NCBI RefSeq assembly: GCF_002006995.1
Contig: NZ_MRUL01000003.1
Location: 310,001 to 374,000, forward strand
Direction of reading: 5' to 3'
Length of the DNA stretch: 64,000 nt
Source: Izhakiella australiensis
GTDB taxonomy: Bacteria > Pseudomonadota > Gammaproteobacteria > Enterobacterales > Enterobacteriaceae
Position 1 is the first letter of the stretch. Every line of letters begins with the position of its first letter. The position numbers and the translations under genes are program-made. The notes below the pieces were generated by a model. That model did not search any database, was not told the origin of the DNA, and saw only the letters and a list, made by a program, of their open reading frames with translations. Of this stretch, positions 10,533-18,917 are shown piece by piece.

Positions 10533-10582
10533 GATGCCGCCCCCAGCCTTATGACAGAATTTCCTTCGTTACTGACCGAGCT

Positions 10583-10635
10583 AAGAGAAAAGTAACTTTC
10601 CGCGTCATGCGGGAAGCTTGCTTTTCTCTTTTTTT
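10583..10635 (+). promoter_or_regulatory. Leader terminator/antiterminator hairpin of yqcE-ygcE
   Basis: AAGAGAAAAG (10583-10592) pairs perfectly with CTTTTCTCTT (10621-10630). Inside is a second stem (CTTTCCGC with GCGGGAAG, one G-U pair), and seven T follow (10629-10635). The structure ends 33 bases before the yqcE ATG. It is a near-copy of the hairpin before ygcW, with the same first 16 bases and the same two-tier layout, although the genes are divergent. A terminator placed between promoter and start codon must be overcome for expression, so it is an attenuator. Confidence 0.82.
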
Positions 10636-10668
10636 ATGCCTGAAATATATTAACCCGAGGATCAGTTG

Positions 10669-11949
10669 ATGGATAAATCTAATTTCCGACGCTGGCTAAC
10701 GTTGGCGATAATAAGTATCAGCGGCGGCATCAGCTTCGATCTGGCTTATTTACGCTATATTTTTCAGATCCCAATGGCGAAGTTTATGGGATTCTCCAAT
10801 ACCGAAATAGGCGTCATCATGAGCACTTTCGGCATTACCGCGATTATACTTTACGCGCCAAGCGGTATCATCGCCGATAAGTTTTCCCACCGTAAAATGA
10901 TGAGCGGCGGCATGCTGGCAACCGGCCTGCTAGGGCTGCTGATGACCACCTATCCTCCCTTCTGGGCCATGCTGCTCATCCAGGTCGCCTTTGCTTTCAC
11001 CACCATCCTGATGCTGTGGTCGGTATCCATCAAGGCGGCCTCGCTGCTGGGAACGACTGAAGAACAGGGAAAAATTATGGGCTGGATGGAGGGCCTGCGG
11101 GGCATCGGCGTGATGGTGCTGGCGGTGTCGACAATGTGGGTATTTTCGCTGTTTCACCCTGACGATCCGCACAGTCTTAAAGCCGTTATTCTGGTGTACA
11201 GCGTCGTCTATCTGCTGCTGGGTATCGCCTGCTGGCTGCTGGTCAGCGACGGTCATCGCCCCGCAGAACCACAGCAGCAAACGGCTTTTCAGTTGCAGGA
11301 TATCATCAACGTGCTGAAGATCCCCACCACCTGGTACTGTAGCCTGATAATTTTTGGCGTTTACGTCATCTACGCCAGCCTGAGTTATTCCACCAACTAT
11401 CTTGCCGGGATCTACGGCATGTCGCTGGTGGCAGCCAGCTATATGGGCGTCGTTATTAACAAGATTTTTCGCGCTATTTGCGGCCCGATCGGCGGATTGT
11501 TTACCACTTATAGCCGGGTCAAATCCCCCACGCGCATCATCCAGCTGCTGTCGCTGGCAGGGCTGATAACGCTGTGCTTGCTGCTGTTGTTAACCGCGCA
11601 TCCGACGTCGCTCGCGCTGCCAATGGCGATGATTTTGCTGCTGGCATTTACCTGTTATGCCTCGCGCGGGCTGTATTTTGCCTGTATCACCGAAGCGCGA
11701 ACTCCCACGCGGATCATCGGCACCACGGTGGGAATTTGTTCGGTAATAGGTTTTCTACCGGATGTGTTTGTTTATCCGCTGGTAGGCTACTGGCAGGACA
11801 CGCTGCCCGCAGCCAGCGCTTATCGCAACTTGTGGCTAATGGGCGCCGCCGCCATGCTCATGGTATTAGTCTTTACCGCCCTGCTGTTTAAAGAGATGAA
11901 GAAAAAAGCGCGGACCGCCGCCGCGTCACAATCAACGGAGTACGTATGA
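10669..11949 (+). CDS. yqcE: YqcE-like MFS transporter
   Basis: This is a 426-residue major facilitator with about 12 hydrophobic segments, nearly the length of E. coli YqcE (425). The cytoplasmic loop 2-3 motif is recognisable as PSGIIADKFSHRK near residues 64-76. It presumably brings in the substrate of the kinase encoded next. GAGG lies 8 bases before the ATG; a TTG one codon earlier is in frame but less likely. Its last codons overlap the start of ygcE (ATGA), so the two are coupled. The substrate cannot be named from sequence. Confidence 0.88.
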   Translation: MDKSNFRRWLTLAIISISGGISFDLAYLRYIFQIPMAKFMGFSNTEIGVIMSTFGITAIILYAPSGIIADKFSHRKMMSGGMLATGLLGLLMTTYPPFWAMLLIQVAFAFTTILMLWSVSIKAASLLGTTEEQGKIMGWMEGLRGIGVMVLAVSTMWVFSLFHPDDPHSLKAVILVYSVVYLLLGIACWLLVSDGHRPAEPQQQTAFQLQDIINVLKIPTTWYCSLIIFGVYVIYASLSYSTNYLAGIYGMSLVAASYMGVVINKIFRAICGPIGGLFTTYSRVKSPTRIIQLLSLAGLITLCLLLLLTAHPTSLALPMAMILLLAFTCYASRGLYFACITEARTPTRIIGTTVGICSVIGFLPDVFVYPLVGYWQDTLPAASAYRNLWLMGAAAMLMVLVFTALLFKEMKKKARTAAASQSTEYV

Positions 11950-13397
11950 GTCAGCACTATCTGATCGGTATCGATATCGGAACCCAGAGCGCCAAAGTGG
12001 TGATATTTACCACCGGGGGACAGATTGTCTGCGAACAGCAGCAGCCGCTGCGGCCGCTTGCTACCCCGGCACCGCAGTATGCAGAACATCCGGACGATGA
12101 TCTGTGGAGCGCGCTGCAGATCGCCTGTCGCAAAGCCATGGCCTGTTTTCATCAGCTTGGCGGGCAAAATCATCAGCTGCTGGCGGCGGGCCTCTGCGTT
12201 ATCCGCTGCTGCCGGGTGCTAATGAAAAGCGACGGCGAGCTGGCCTGGCCGGTGATTAACTGGATGGATAAGCGGCTCAATCAGCCCTACCAGCATCAGC
12301 CGGAATATGGCGATGTAAGCTATGTCACCACCAGCTCAGGTTACATTACCCATCGCCTGACCGGCCAGTTGAAAGATACCTGTGCCAATTACATCGGCTG
12401 GTGGCCAATGGACAACGACCGCCAACAGTGGAGCGAGGATCCCGCACTCTGGCAACGTTGCAATCTGCGGCCTGACCAGGTGCTGGATGTCATCCCTCCC
12501 GGCAGCATTGCTGGCGAAGTAACGGCAGCGGCGGCGCAGGCCTGCGGCCTGCCTGTTGGATTGCCGGTTGTCGTAACGGCCCATGATAAAGCCGTTGAAG
12601 CGCTCGGCGCCGGCTCGCTGACCCCCGGCGTCGCACTGATCTCCCTTGGCACCTATATCGGCGCAATGACTCACGGCGAAAAAAATCATACTGACGCCCG
12701 GCATTTCTGGCCTTTCCAGGCGTCACTACCGGGTAGCTGGTTATATGAATGTATGGACGTGCGCCGCGGTATGTGGACCGTCAGCTGGTTTCGCGATCAG
12801 TTTGGCGCCGCTGCGCTGGCTGAGGCCACAGATCGCGGCGTCAGCATTGAACAGTTAATGAATCAGCAAGCGGCTCAGGTTCCGCCCGGCAGCGAGGGAT
12901 TAATCACGCTGCACGACTGGGCGCCGCCGGCCGAGGCCGAGTTTCGTAAGGGGGCCATCCTCGGTTTTGATGGCCGTCATACCCGGGCCCATATGTTTCG
13001 TTCGCTGCTGGAAGGCATTGCCCTGACGATGAAAAACCATATGGATAAAATGGCCGACGAGCTTGGCGTTCCCTTTCATCAGCTGATTATTTCAGGCGGC
13101 GGCGCCAACAGCGATCTTTTTATGCAGATCTTCGCCGACATTTTCGGCCTTCCTGCACAGCGCAATAAAATGAAAAGTTCAGCGGCCATCGGCTGCGCGA
13201 TTAATGCCGGTATGGCGATGAAAATATGGCCCGATTATGCCAGCGCCTGCGCGCAGCTGGTACAGCCCGGCGAATGTTTTCACCCCGACGCCAGGCATCA
13301 TCAACTTTATCAGCAGTTAAATGAAGCGGTTTATCAACGCCTGCATAGCCAGCTTGATCCGCTGTTCTCGCAGCTCAGCCCGCTGGTGGATAGCTAA
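11946..13397 (+). CDS. ygcE: YgcE-like FGGY-family carbohydrate kinase
   Basis: This 483-residue kinase of the FGGY family phosphorylates a sugar or polyol with ATP. The N-terminal phosphate-binding strand IGIDIGTQSAKVVIF is at residues 7-21. The C-terminal half has GVALISLGTYIGA and the adenosine-binding ISGGGANSDLFMQIFADIFG near residue 380. It overlaps yqcE by 4 bases. The module combines uptake, phosphorylation and two oxidoreductases with a regulator whose family senses glycerol-3-phosphate, so the product may be a small polyol phosphate; this is inference. Confidence 0.9.
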   Translation: MSQHYLIGIDIGTQSAKVVIFTTGGQIVCEQQQPLRPLATPAPQYAEHPDDDLWSALQIACRKAMACFHQLGGQNHQLLAAGLCVIRCCRVLMKSDGELAWPVINWMDKRLNQPYQHQPEYGDVSYVTTSSGYITHRLTGQLKDTCANYIGWWPMDNDRQQWSEDPALWQRCNLRPDQVLDVIPPGSIAGEVTAAAAQACGLPVGLPVVVTAHDKAVEALGAGSLTPGVALISLGTYIGAMTHGEKNHTDARHFWPFQASLPGSWLYECMDVRRGMWTVSWFRDQFGAAALAEATDRGVSIEQLMNQQAAQVPPGSEGLITLHDWAPPAEAEFRKGAILGFDGRHTRAHMFRSLLEGIALTMKNHMDKMADELGVPFHQLIISGGGANSDLFMQIFADIFGLPAQRNKMKSSAAIGCAINAGMAMKIWPDYASACAQLVQPGECFHPDARHHQLYQQLNEAVYQRLHSQLDPLFSQLSPLVDS

Positions 13398-13417
13398 TCG
13401 CTGCCGGGAATAATGCG

Positions 13418-13450
13418 CTTAACCAGGCGGCCTGACGGCGCCCGGTTAAC
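13418..13450. terminator. Hairpin between convergent ygcE and ygcP
   Basis: TTAACC (13419-13424) pairs with GGTTAA (13444-13449) around a GC-rich inner stem. The right arm contains the ygcP stop codon. It has no T tract, so termination strength is uncertain. Confidence 0.4.
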
Positions 13451-14015
13451 GCAGCGACAGCCCCCATACGTCGTGATTGGTGGTTGAAACCGCCAGCGCA
13501 CCGGCCATTAGCGCCAGGCGGGCATCCTCTTCATCGCAGACCAGACCGCCGGCAATCATCGGTACGTCTATTTTCTCGCTGATCCAGCCAAGCACTTTCG
13601 GCATGCATCCGGGCAGAATCTCCACCAAATCTGGCTGTGACTGAGCAACCTGTTTTCCCAGATTATTAAACGAGATAGAGTCGAGAACAAATATGCGATG
13701 AATGGCGTAAAAACCCTGCTGACGCGCCGCCTTTAACATTGCCGCCCGGGTGCTGATAATGCCATCAGCCTGGGTGACGATTTTGAGAAAGTTAATCACG
13801 ATTTCCTGGTTAGAACTGCCTTCCAGTAAATCGACATGTACAAAAGCAATCTTGCCCGCCTGCTTAATCTGCTGCACGATGCGGCCAATATTGGTTATAT
13901 TGCCGTACAAAACCGACACAATAGGACAGGCGGAAGCGATAGCTTTTTCCAGGCTGGCGCTGTCTTTAACCGCGGCAACAACCGGATGCGTTCGGAAAAT
14001 ATCGGTAAGGTTCAC
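13446..14015 (-). CDS. ygcP: YgcP, GlpP-family transcription antiterminator
   Basis: This 189-residue protein belongs to the GlpP family, whose Bacillus member binds glycerol-3-phosphate and the glpD leader RNA to prevent early termination. Family features seen are the paired strands FVHVDLLEGSS and GIISTRAAML, then VEILPGCMPKVL and PMIAGGLVCDEEDARLALMAGA, a TIM-barrel-like phosphate-site layout. The best start is the GTG at 14015, with GGGAG 5 bases before it and homology beginning there (NLTDIFRTHPVVAAV). It converges on ygcE. Its probable RNA targets are the two leader hairpins between ygcW and yqcE. GlpP proteins are best known in Firmicutes. Confidence 0.88.
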   Translation of the reverse strand: MNLTDIFRTHPVVAAVKDSASLEKAIASACPIVSVLYGNITNIGRIVQQIKQAGKIAFVHVDLLEGSSNQEIVINFLKIVTQADGIISTRAAMLKAARQQGFYAIHRIFVLDSISFNNLGKQVAQSQPDLVEILPGCMPKVLGWISEKIDVPMIAGGLVCDEEDARLALMAGALAVSTTNHDVWGLSLR

Positions 14016-14186
14016 TGCGGCTCCCGTTGCAGGCTGTACAGATTGCCTATGCTGCCTGAGGATGAGATTAAATGCCAACCCCGGGGAAATTTATTCGGCA
14101 AATCAACGCTTATTTCCCCCTCAGAAACCCTATCATCTTTTAAGCTCGCTATACTTATCGCCATTGTCTGCAAATTGAACGGATCG

Positions 14187-15737
14187 ATGGGTATGCCTCA
14201 CTCACATTCTTCGCCTTCGGCAATGCTTAAATCCGGCCTGAGGCGCAGCATGTTGCTGTTTCTCATTACCATCAGTATTGCGGTGCTGTTGGTTAGCGGC
14301 TGGACGATGTGGAGTTCGTGGAATCGCATGGTCGAACACGGCCAGATGGATGCCCGCAACCTTTCACAGTCCATATCACGCCAGGCTGAAGATACCTTTT
14401 TGCAGGTAGATCTGACGCTGCAGGATCTACGCGATCGGGTCGAGATCAACGGCATGGGGTCGGAGCAAAAAGACTATTTACAAACGCTGCTGCAATCGCG
14501 TAAAGCCACCCTTCCCCAGCTGCACGGCCTGTTCATCTATGATTATAAAGGCAGCTGGATAGTGACCTCCGACGGTAAAATCCCCGCCCAGGCTAACAAT
14601 GCCGACCGTGAATATTTCAAATTTCATCAGCGAAATAACGACAATCGCGTTCACATCGGCAAAGTTATCCGCAGCCGCTCAACCGGCGATTTAATCATTC
14701 CGGTATCGATGCGCTTGAATAATCCGGACGGCAGCTTTCACGGCGTGGTGCTCGGCACTATTCGTATTGATTTCTTTCGCCAGGTTTACGGCTATTACAA
14801 CCTCGGCGATCGCGACACCCTTTCGCTGCTGCTCAGTGATGGGACCATTCTTTATTCGCGCCCTTTCGACGATAGCGTAATTAATCGCAACATGTCGCAG
14901 GCTCCCCTGTTCAGCCACCTGCTAAAAGCGGCCAGCAGCGGAACGGCGGATTATCGCTCAACCCTTGACGGCGTAGAGCGTATCCTCGGCTATACCACGC
15001 TGAAACGTTATCCGCTGGTAGTCGTGGCGGGTTTTGATAAGCAGGAACTGCTGAAATCCTGGTTTTCCGATCTGCTGATCTATGCCGTGTTGAGCGCCAT
15101 TCTACTGATGGTAATCTGCCTGCTGGGTTACATGGTGATGCGGCATATACGGCTGAATCTGCAAAACCAGATTGAGCTGACCCAGGTGCGCGATCAGCTG
15201 ACGGCGATGAACCATACGCTGCAATCGCTGGCGCTGCTGGACGGACTGACCGGACTGGCTAACCGCCGCCAGTTCGACCTTTTTTTGCAGCAGCAATGGA
15301 AGCGAGCACAGTCGCTGAAACAGCCAATAAGCCTGCTGATGATTGACGTCGATTCATTCAAACTGTTTAACGATAATTTCGGTCACCAGCTAGGGGATGA
15401 TTGTCTGCGACGCATTGCGGCGACGCTGAGCAATCTGGCCGCCAGCAGCGAGGCGCTGGTCGCCCGCTACGGCGGAGAAGAGTTCGCGATTGTACTGACC
15501 GGGCAGGAGAGCCGCAGCGCCAATACGCTGGCACAAAAAGCGCTGGAGGCGGTACAAGCGCTGGCTATTTCACATCCAACCTCGCTGAGCGGCGCGGGCG
15601 TGGTGACGTTAAGCATCGGCATCACCACCAATAGCCAACCTGCGGCCGGCGACAGCTATGATGGGCTAATAACCAGCGCTGATGCCGCGCTCTATCAGGC
15701 CAAAAATCAGGGACGTAACCGGGCGGTGGTTCTCTAG
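14187..15737 (+). CDS. Membrane-bound diguanylate cyclase with periplasmic sensor domain
   Basis: This protein of about 516 residues has a short cytoplasmic tail, a membrane segment at about residues 19-40 and a periplasmic Cache/PDC-like region with the signature GLFIYDYKGSWIVTSDGK...ADREYFKFH. A second membrane segment lies near residue 300 and a C-terminal GGDEF domain follows. The active site reads YGGEEF, so it should make cyclic di-GMP. The RxxD inhibitory site usually found five residues upstream is replaced by SSEA, so product inhibition is probably lost. ATG codons at 14187 and 14193 are both possible starts. It is divergent from ygcP. No particular E. coli Dgc name is assigned. Confidence 0.88.
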   Translation: MGMPHSHSSPSAMLKSGLRRSMLLFLITISIAVLLVSGWTMWSSWNRMVEHGQMDARNLSQSISRQAEDTFLQVDLTLQDLRDRVEINGMGSEQKDYLQTLLQSRKATLPQLHGLFIYDYKGSWIVTSDGKIPAQANNADREYFKFHQRNNDNRVHIGKVIRSRSTGDLIIPVSMRLNNPDGSFHGVVLGTIRIDFFRQVYGYYNLGDRDTLSLLLSDGTILYSRPFDDSVINRNMSQAPLFSHLLKAASSGTADYRSTLDGVERILGYTTLKRYPLVVVAGFDKQELLKSWFSDLLIYAVLSAILLMVICLLGYMVMRHIRLNLQNQIELTQVRDQLTAMNHTLQSLALLDGLTGLANRRQFDLFLQQQWKRAQSLKQPISLLMIDVDSFKLFNDNFGHQLGDDCLRRIAATLSNLAASSEALVARYGGEEFAIVLTGQESRSANTLAQKALEAVQALAISHPTSLSGAGVVTLSIGITTNSQPAAGDSYDGLITSADAALYQAKNQGRNRAVVL

Positions 15738-15741
15738 TAAA

Positions 15742-15772
15742 GCAAACGGCAATCTTTCAGATTGCCGTTTGC
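15742..15772. terminator. Bidirectional terminator hairpin
   Basis: A perfect 14-bp stem (GCAAACGGCAATCT with AGATTGCCGTTTGC) with a 3-base loop lies between the convergent cyclase and deacetylase genes. Confidence 0.75.
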
Positions 15773-15810
15773 CATGTTACTGATGGGCTAAATAACCCGC
15801 CGGAAGATTA

Positions 15811-16875
15811 TCAGGCTTTTTTATAAGGGAAATTCTTTAACCAGAAGTCAGCAATATTTTGCCGGGTACAGATCCAGACATCGTTCTTTTGCTGAATATA
15901 ATCAAGAAAGCGTAGTAGTCCCATAAATCGACCTGGACGGCCAAGCAGGCGGCAATGCATTCCAATCGATAGCATTTTGGGTCGCGTTTCACCTTCGGCA
16001 TATAATACGTCAAACGCATCTTTCAAATACGTGAAAAACTGCTCGGCGGTATTAAATCCCTGCGGCGTCGCAAAACGCATATCGTTACTGTCCAGGGTAT
16101 AGGGAATAATCAAATGCGGTTTTATCTGTTTATTACTGCACTCAACTTCGGTCCAGAAAGGAAGATCATCTGCGTAATTATCGCTGTCATACTGAAAGCT
16201 ACCATTTTCAACGATCAGACGCCGGGTATTTGGGCTGTCCCGTCCGGTATACCAGCCGGTCGGCGGTTTACCAAAAAGTTTGGTTTGTAGCTCAATCGCT
16301 TTTTCCAGATGCGCCCGCTCCAGCTCCTGCTTTTTATTCTGATAGTGAATCCAGCGCCAGCCGTGGCTAACGACATCATAATTGGCCTGCTTAATTGCCG
16401 CGACGACCTCAGGATTTCGGGCTAACGCCATCGCGACGCCAAAGACAGAAAGCGGCAGCTTGCGCTTCTGGAATTCATTGTGTATGCGCCAGAAGCCTGC
16501 ACGGGAGCCATACTCATAGACTGAGTCCATCGACATATGCACATCCGGATAGCTTTCCGCGCCGATCAGCTCCGACAGGAAGCGTTCAGATCCTTCGTCG
16601 CCGTGATAGATGTGCTGTTCAGCACCTTCTTCATAATTTAGGACGAACTGTAGCGCTATTTTAGCATTACCTGGCCATCTGAATTCGGGATAGTTACCGC
16701 CATAGCCAATCATATCGCGCGGATAATTATTATTAAGCAGTAATGACGGTTTATTTCCAATACTGGCTGTCGTTTTACCTGCCGCTGTCGACGGCCTGCC
16801 GTAGAACGCGGCCGCGCCGGCTGCAGAGGTTAAAATGACTGATTTACACCATTCCCTTCGGCTGAGCATTTTCAC
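15811..16875 (-). CDS. Allantoinase (PuuE)-like polysaccharide-deacetylase-fold hydrolase with Tat signal
   Basis: Residues from about 50 onward follow the PuuE type of allantoinase: YPRDMIGYGGNYPEFRWPG, FVLNYEEGAEQ, YEYGSRAGFWR, SHGWRWIHYQ, GWYTGRDSPNTRRL and DSNDMRFATPQGFN. PuuE opens the allantoin ring in purine breakdown and is normally cytoplasmic. Here 354 residues include an N-terminal extension with a twin-arginine motif SRREWCK (5-11) and a hydrophobic stretch, so the protein is predicted to be exported folded. No other purine genes are adjacent. The true substrate may be allantoin, a related amide or an acetylated sugar. Confidence 0.8.
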   Translation of the reverse strand: MKMLSRREWCKSVILTSAAGAAAFYGRPSTAAGKTTASIGNKPSLLLNNNYPRDMIGYGGNYPEFRWPGNAKIALQFVLNYEEGAEQHIYHGDEGSERFLSELIGAESYPDVHMSMDSVYEYGSRAGFWRIHNEFQKRKLPLSVFGVAMALARNPEVVAAIKQANYDVVSHGWRWIHYQNKKQELERAHLEKAIELQTKLFGKPPTGWYTGRDSPNTRRLIVENGSFQYDSDNYADDLPFWTEVECSNKQIKPHLIIPYTLDSNDMRFATPQGFNTAEQFFTYLKDAFDVLYAEGETRPKMLSIGMHCRLLGRPGRFMGLLRFLDYIQQKNDVWICTRQNIADFWLKNFPYKKA

Positions 16876-17046
16876 TCCTTTATTTAACAGATTCCAGTTT
16901 TATTAATCATCTTTTCATAAAAAAGAATAATCAATATTAATATGGCTAATGGAATTTATTACAGGGATTGGTGAAAATGCAAACCGAAATTCAATAAAGC
17001 AGACACCTGCATCAAAATTAAAACAATCATAAAACCAGAGTTATTT

Positions 17047-17082
17047 AAAACCCCCGCACCGTCCCGGTAAGGACAAGTGCGG
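17047..17082 (-). terminator. Terminator of ybiT
   Basis: On the minus strand CCGCAC and GTGCGG pair around an inner GTCC/GGAC stem. Five G and then TTTT follow, 30 bases beyond the ybiT stop. Confidence 0.6.
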
Positions 17083-17111
17083 AGAACAGGAAATTAAACG
17101 CCGAAAATAAC

Positions 17112-18704
17112 TTATTCAACCCCTTGGCTTAAAAGATAATCCTCATAATTTCCGGTAAAATCGATGACCTTATTCGATCTTATTTCAAGAATACGGCTCG
17201 CCAGAGAGCTGACAAATTCACGGTCGTGAGAAACAAAAATAAGCGTTCCCTCAAAAAGCTCCAGCGCCATATTCAGCGACTCGATGGATTCCATATCCAG
17301 ATGGTTAGTCGGTTCATCCATAATCAGGACATTCGGTCGCTGCATCATCAGCTTGCCAAACAGCATGCGCCCTTTTTCACCGCCGGAGAGAACCTTTGCC
17401 GGTTTCTTAATATCATCCTGACCAAACAGCAGGCGACCCAGTATGCCACGCACCGCCTGCTCATCATCACCCTGCTGCTTCCACTGACTCATCCAGTCAA
17501 ATACCGTCAGATCGTTAGCAAAATCCTCTGCATGATCCTGGGCATAATAGCCGATGCGCACATTCTCAGACCATTTTACGCTGCCGCTCTCCGGCGTCAG
17601 ATCGCCGACCAGCGTTTTCAACAGAGTGGTTTTACCGATACCGTTGGCGCCCAGCACCGCCAGCTTTTCGCCCACTTCCAGCAGCAGTTTGACATCTTTG
17701 AACAGCGGTCCCTGCTCAAAGCCTTTGGTCAGGTCGGTGATTTCCAGCGCGTTGCGGAACAGCTTTTTTTCCTGTTCGAAACGGATAAACGGATTCTGGC
17801 GGCTGGAAGCTTTCACTTCATCCAGCTTAATTTTATCTATCTGTCTGGCGCGCGACGTCGCCTGGCGCGACTTCGAGGCGTTAGCGCTAAAGCGACTGAC
17901 AAATGACTGCAGCTCAGCGATCTGCGCTTTCTTCTTCGCATTATCAGACAGCAGACGTTCACGCGCCTGGGTCGCCGCCGTCATATATTCATCATAGTTA
18001 CCCGGATAAACCCGCAATTCGCCATAGTCCAGGTCCGCCATATGCGTACACACCATGTTCAGGAAGTGGCGATCGTGCGAAATAATGATCATCGTGCTGT
18101 CACGCTCGTTAAGCACATTTTCCAGCCAGCGAATGGTGTCGATATCCAGGTTGTTGGTCGGTTCATCCAGCAGCAGAATATCCGGGTCGGAAAACAGTGC
18201 CTGCGCCAGCAATACGCGTAGCTTCCAGCCCGGCGCAACTTCGCTCATCGGGCCATAGTGCTGCTCCTGCGGGATACCAACGCCCAGCAGCAGTTCGCCA
18301 GCGCGCGCTTCGGCGGTGTACCCATCCATTTCGCCATAGGTCACTTCAAGGTCAGCGACCTGATAACCATCTTCTTCGCTCATTTCTGGCAGCGCGTAGA
18401 TGCGATCGCGCTCCTGCTTCACTTGCCAAAGCTCAGCGTGTCCCATGATCACCGTATCCAGCACGCTAAACCGTTCAAACGCGAACTGGTCCTGCCGCAG
18501 CTTACCAATACGTTCATTAGGATCGAGAGAAACGTTGCCGTTGGATGGCGCCAGATCGCCGCCGAGGATTTTCATAAAGGTCGATTTGCCGCTGCCGTTA
18601 GCGCCAATCAGACCGTAGCGGTTGCCGCCGCCGAATTTAACCGAGATATTTTCGAACAGCGGTTTGCTGCCGAATTGCATGGTGACATTGTTGGAAACCA
18701 GCAC
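17112..18704 (-). CDS. ybiT: YbiT, ABC-F family ATPase
   Basis: YbiT is a soluble 530-residue ABC-F protein with no membrane domain, the same length as E. coli YbiT. ABC-F proteins act on ribosomes. It has two nucleotide-binding domains: GANGSGKST near residue 35 and GANGIGKTT near 355, with [12 protein letters not shown] and [12 protein letters not shown] as Walker B segments. They are joined by the charged linker typical of the family (residues 245-310). The start is a GTG, as indicated by the conserved [11 protein letters not shown]; the preceding AAGG is rather distant. The signature is LSGGEKGRM in the second domain, and the first domain has APGWKLR in its place. Confidence 0.95.
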   Translation of the reverse strand: MLVSNNVTMQFGSKPLFENISVKFGGGNRYGLIGANGSGKSTFMKILGGDLAPSNGNVSLDPNERIGKLRQDQFAFERFSVLDTVIMGHAELWQVKQERDRIYALPEMSEEDGYQVADLEVTYGEMDGYTAEARAGELLLGVGIPQEQHYGPMSEVAPGWKLRVLLAQALFSDPDILLLDEPTNNLDIDTIRWLENVLNERDSTMIIISHDRHFLNMVCTHMADLDYGELRVYPGNYDEYMTAATQARERLLSDNAKKKAQIAELQSFVSRFSANASKSRQATSRARQIDKIKLDEVKASSRQNPFIRFEQEKKLFRNALEITDLTKGFEQGPLFKDVKLLLEVGEKLAVLGANGIGKTTLLKTLVGDLTPESGSVKWSENVRIGYYAQDHAEDFANDLTVFDWMSQWKQQGDDEQAVRGILGRLLFGQDDIKKPAKVLSGGEKGRMLFGKLMMQRPNVLIMDEPTNHLDMESIESLNMALELFEGTLIFVSHDREFVSSLASRILEIRSNKVIDFTGNYEDYLLSQGVE

Positions 18705-18869
18705 GAAATTGCCTTAATGAGTGAATGTGTGAGTTTGGCCACATTATGCCACAGCACGGCAACAGGATCGCCTGCAGTTGTGTACGTTTTTCAGCCGAAC
18801 AATGCCTCCCTGGCGATCATTGAGCTAAAGGATGACTGCGCGGCAGGAAACTCAGCCGGAACCAGCAAA

Positions 18870-18897
18870 CAAAAAAGGGGACGCCAGCGCCCCCCTT
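18870..18897 (-). terminator. Terminator of the sugar-porter gene
   Basis: On the minus strand AAGGGG pairs with CCCCTT across GGCGCTGGCGT, then a run of six T follows. It lies about 20 bases after the stop codon. Confidence 0.75.
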
Positions 18898-18917
18898 GTC
18901 ATCTTACTCTGATTCGA

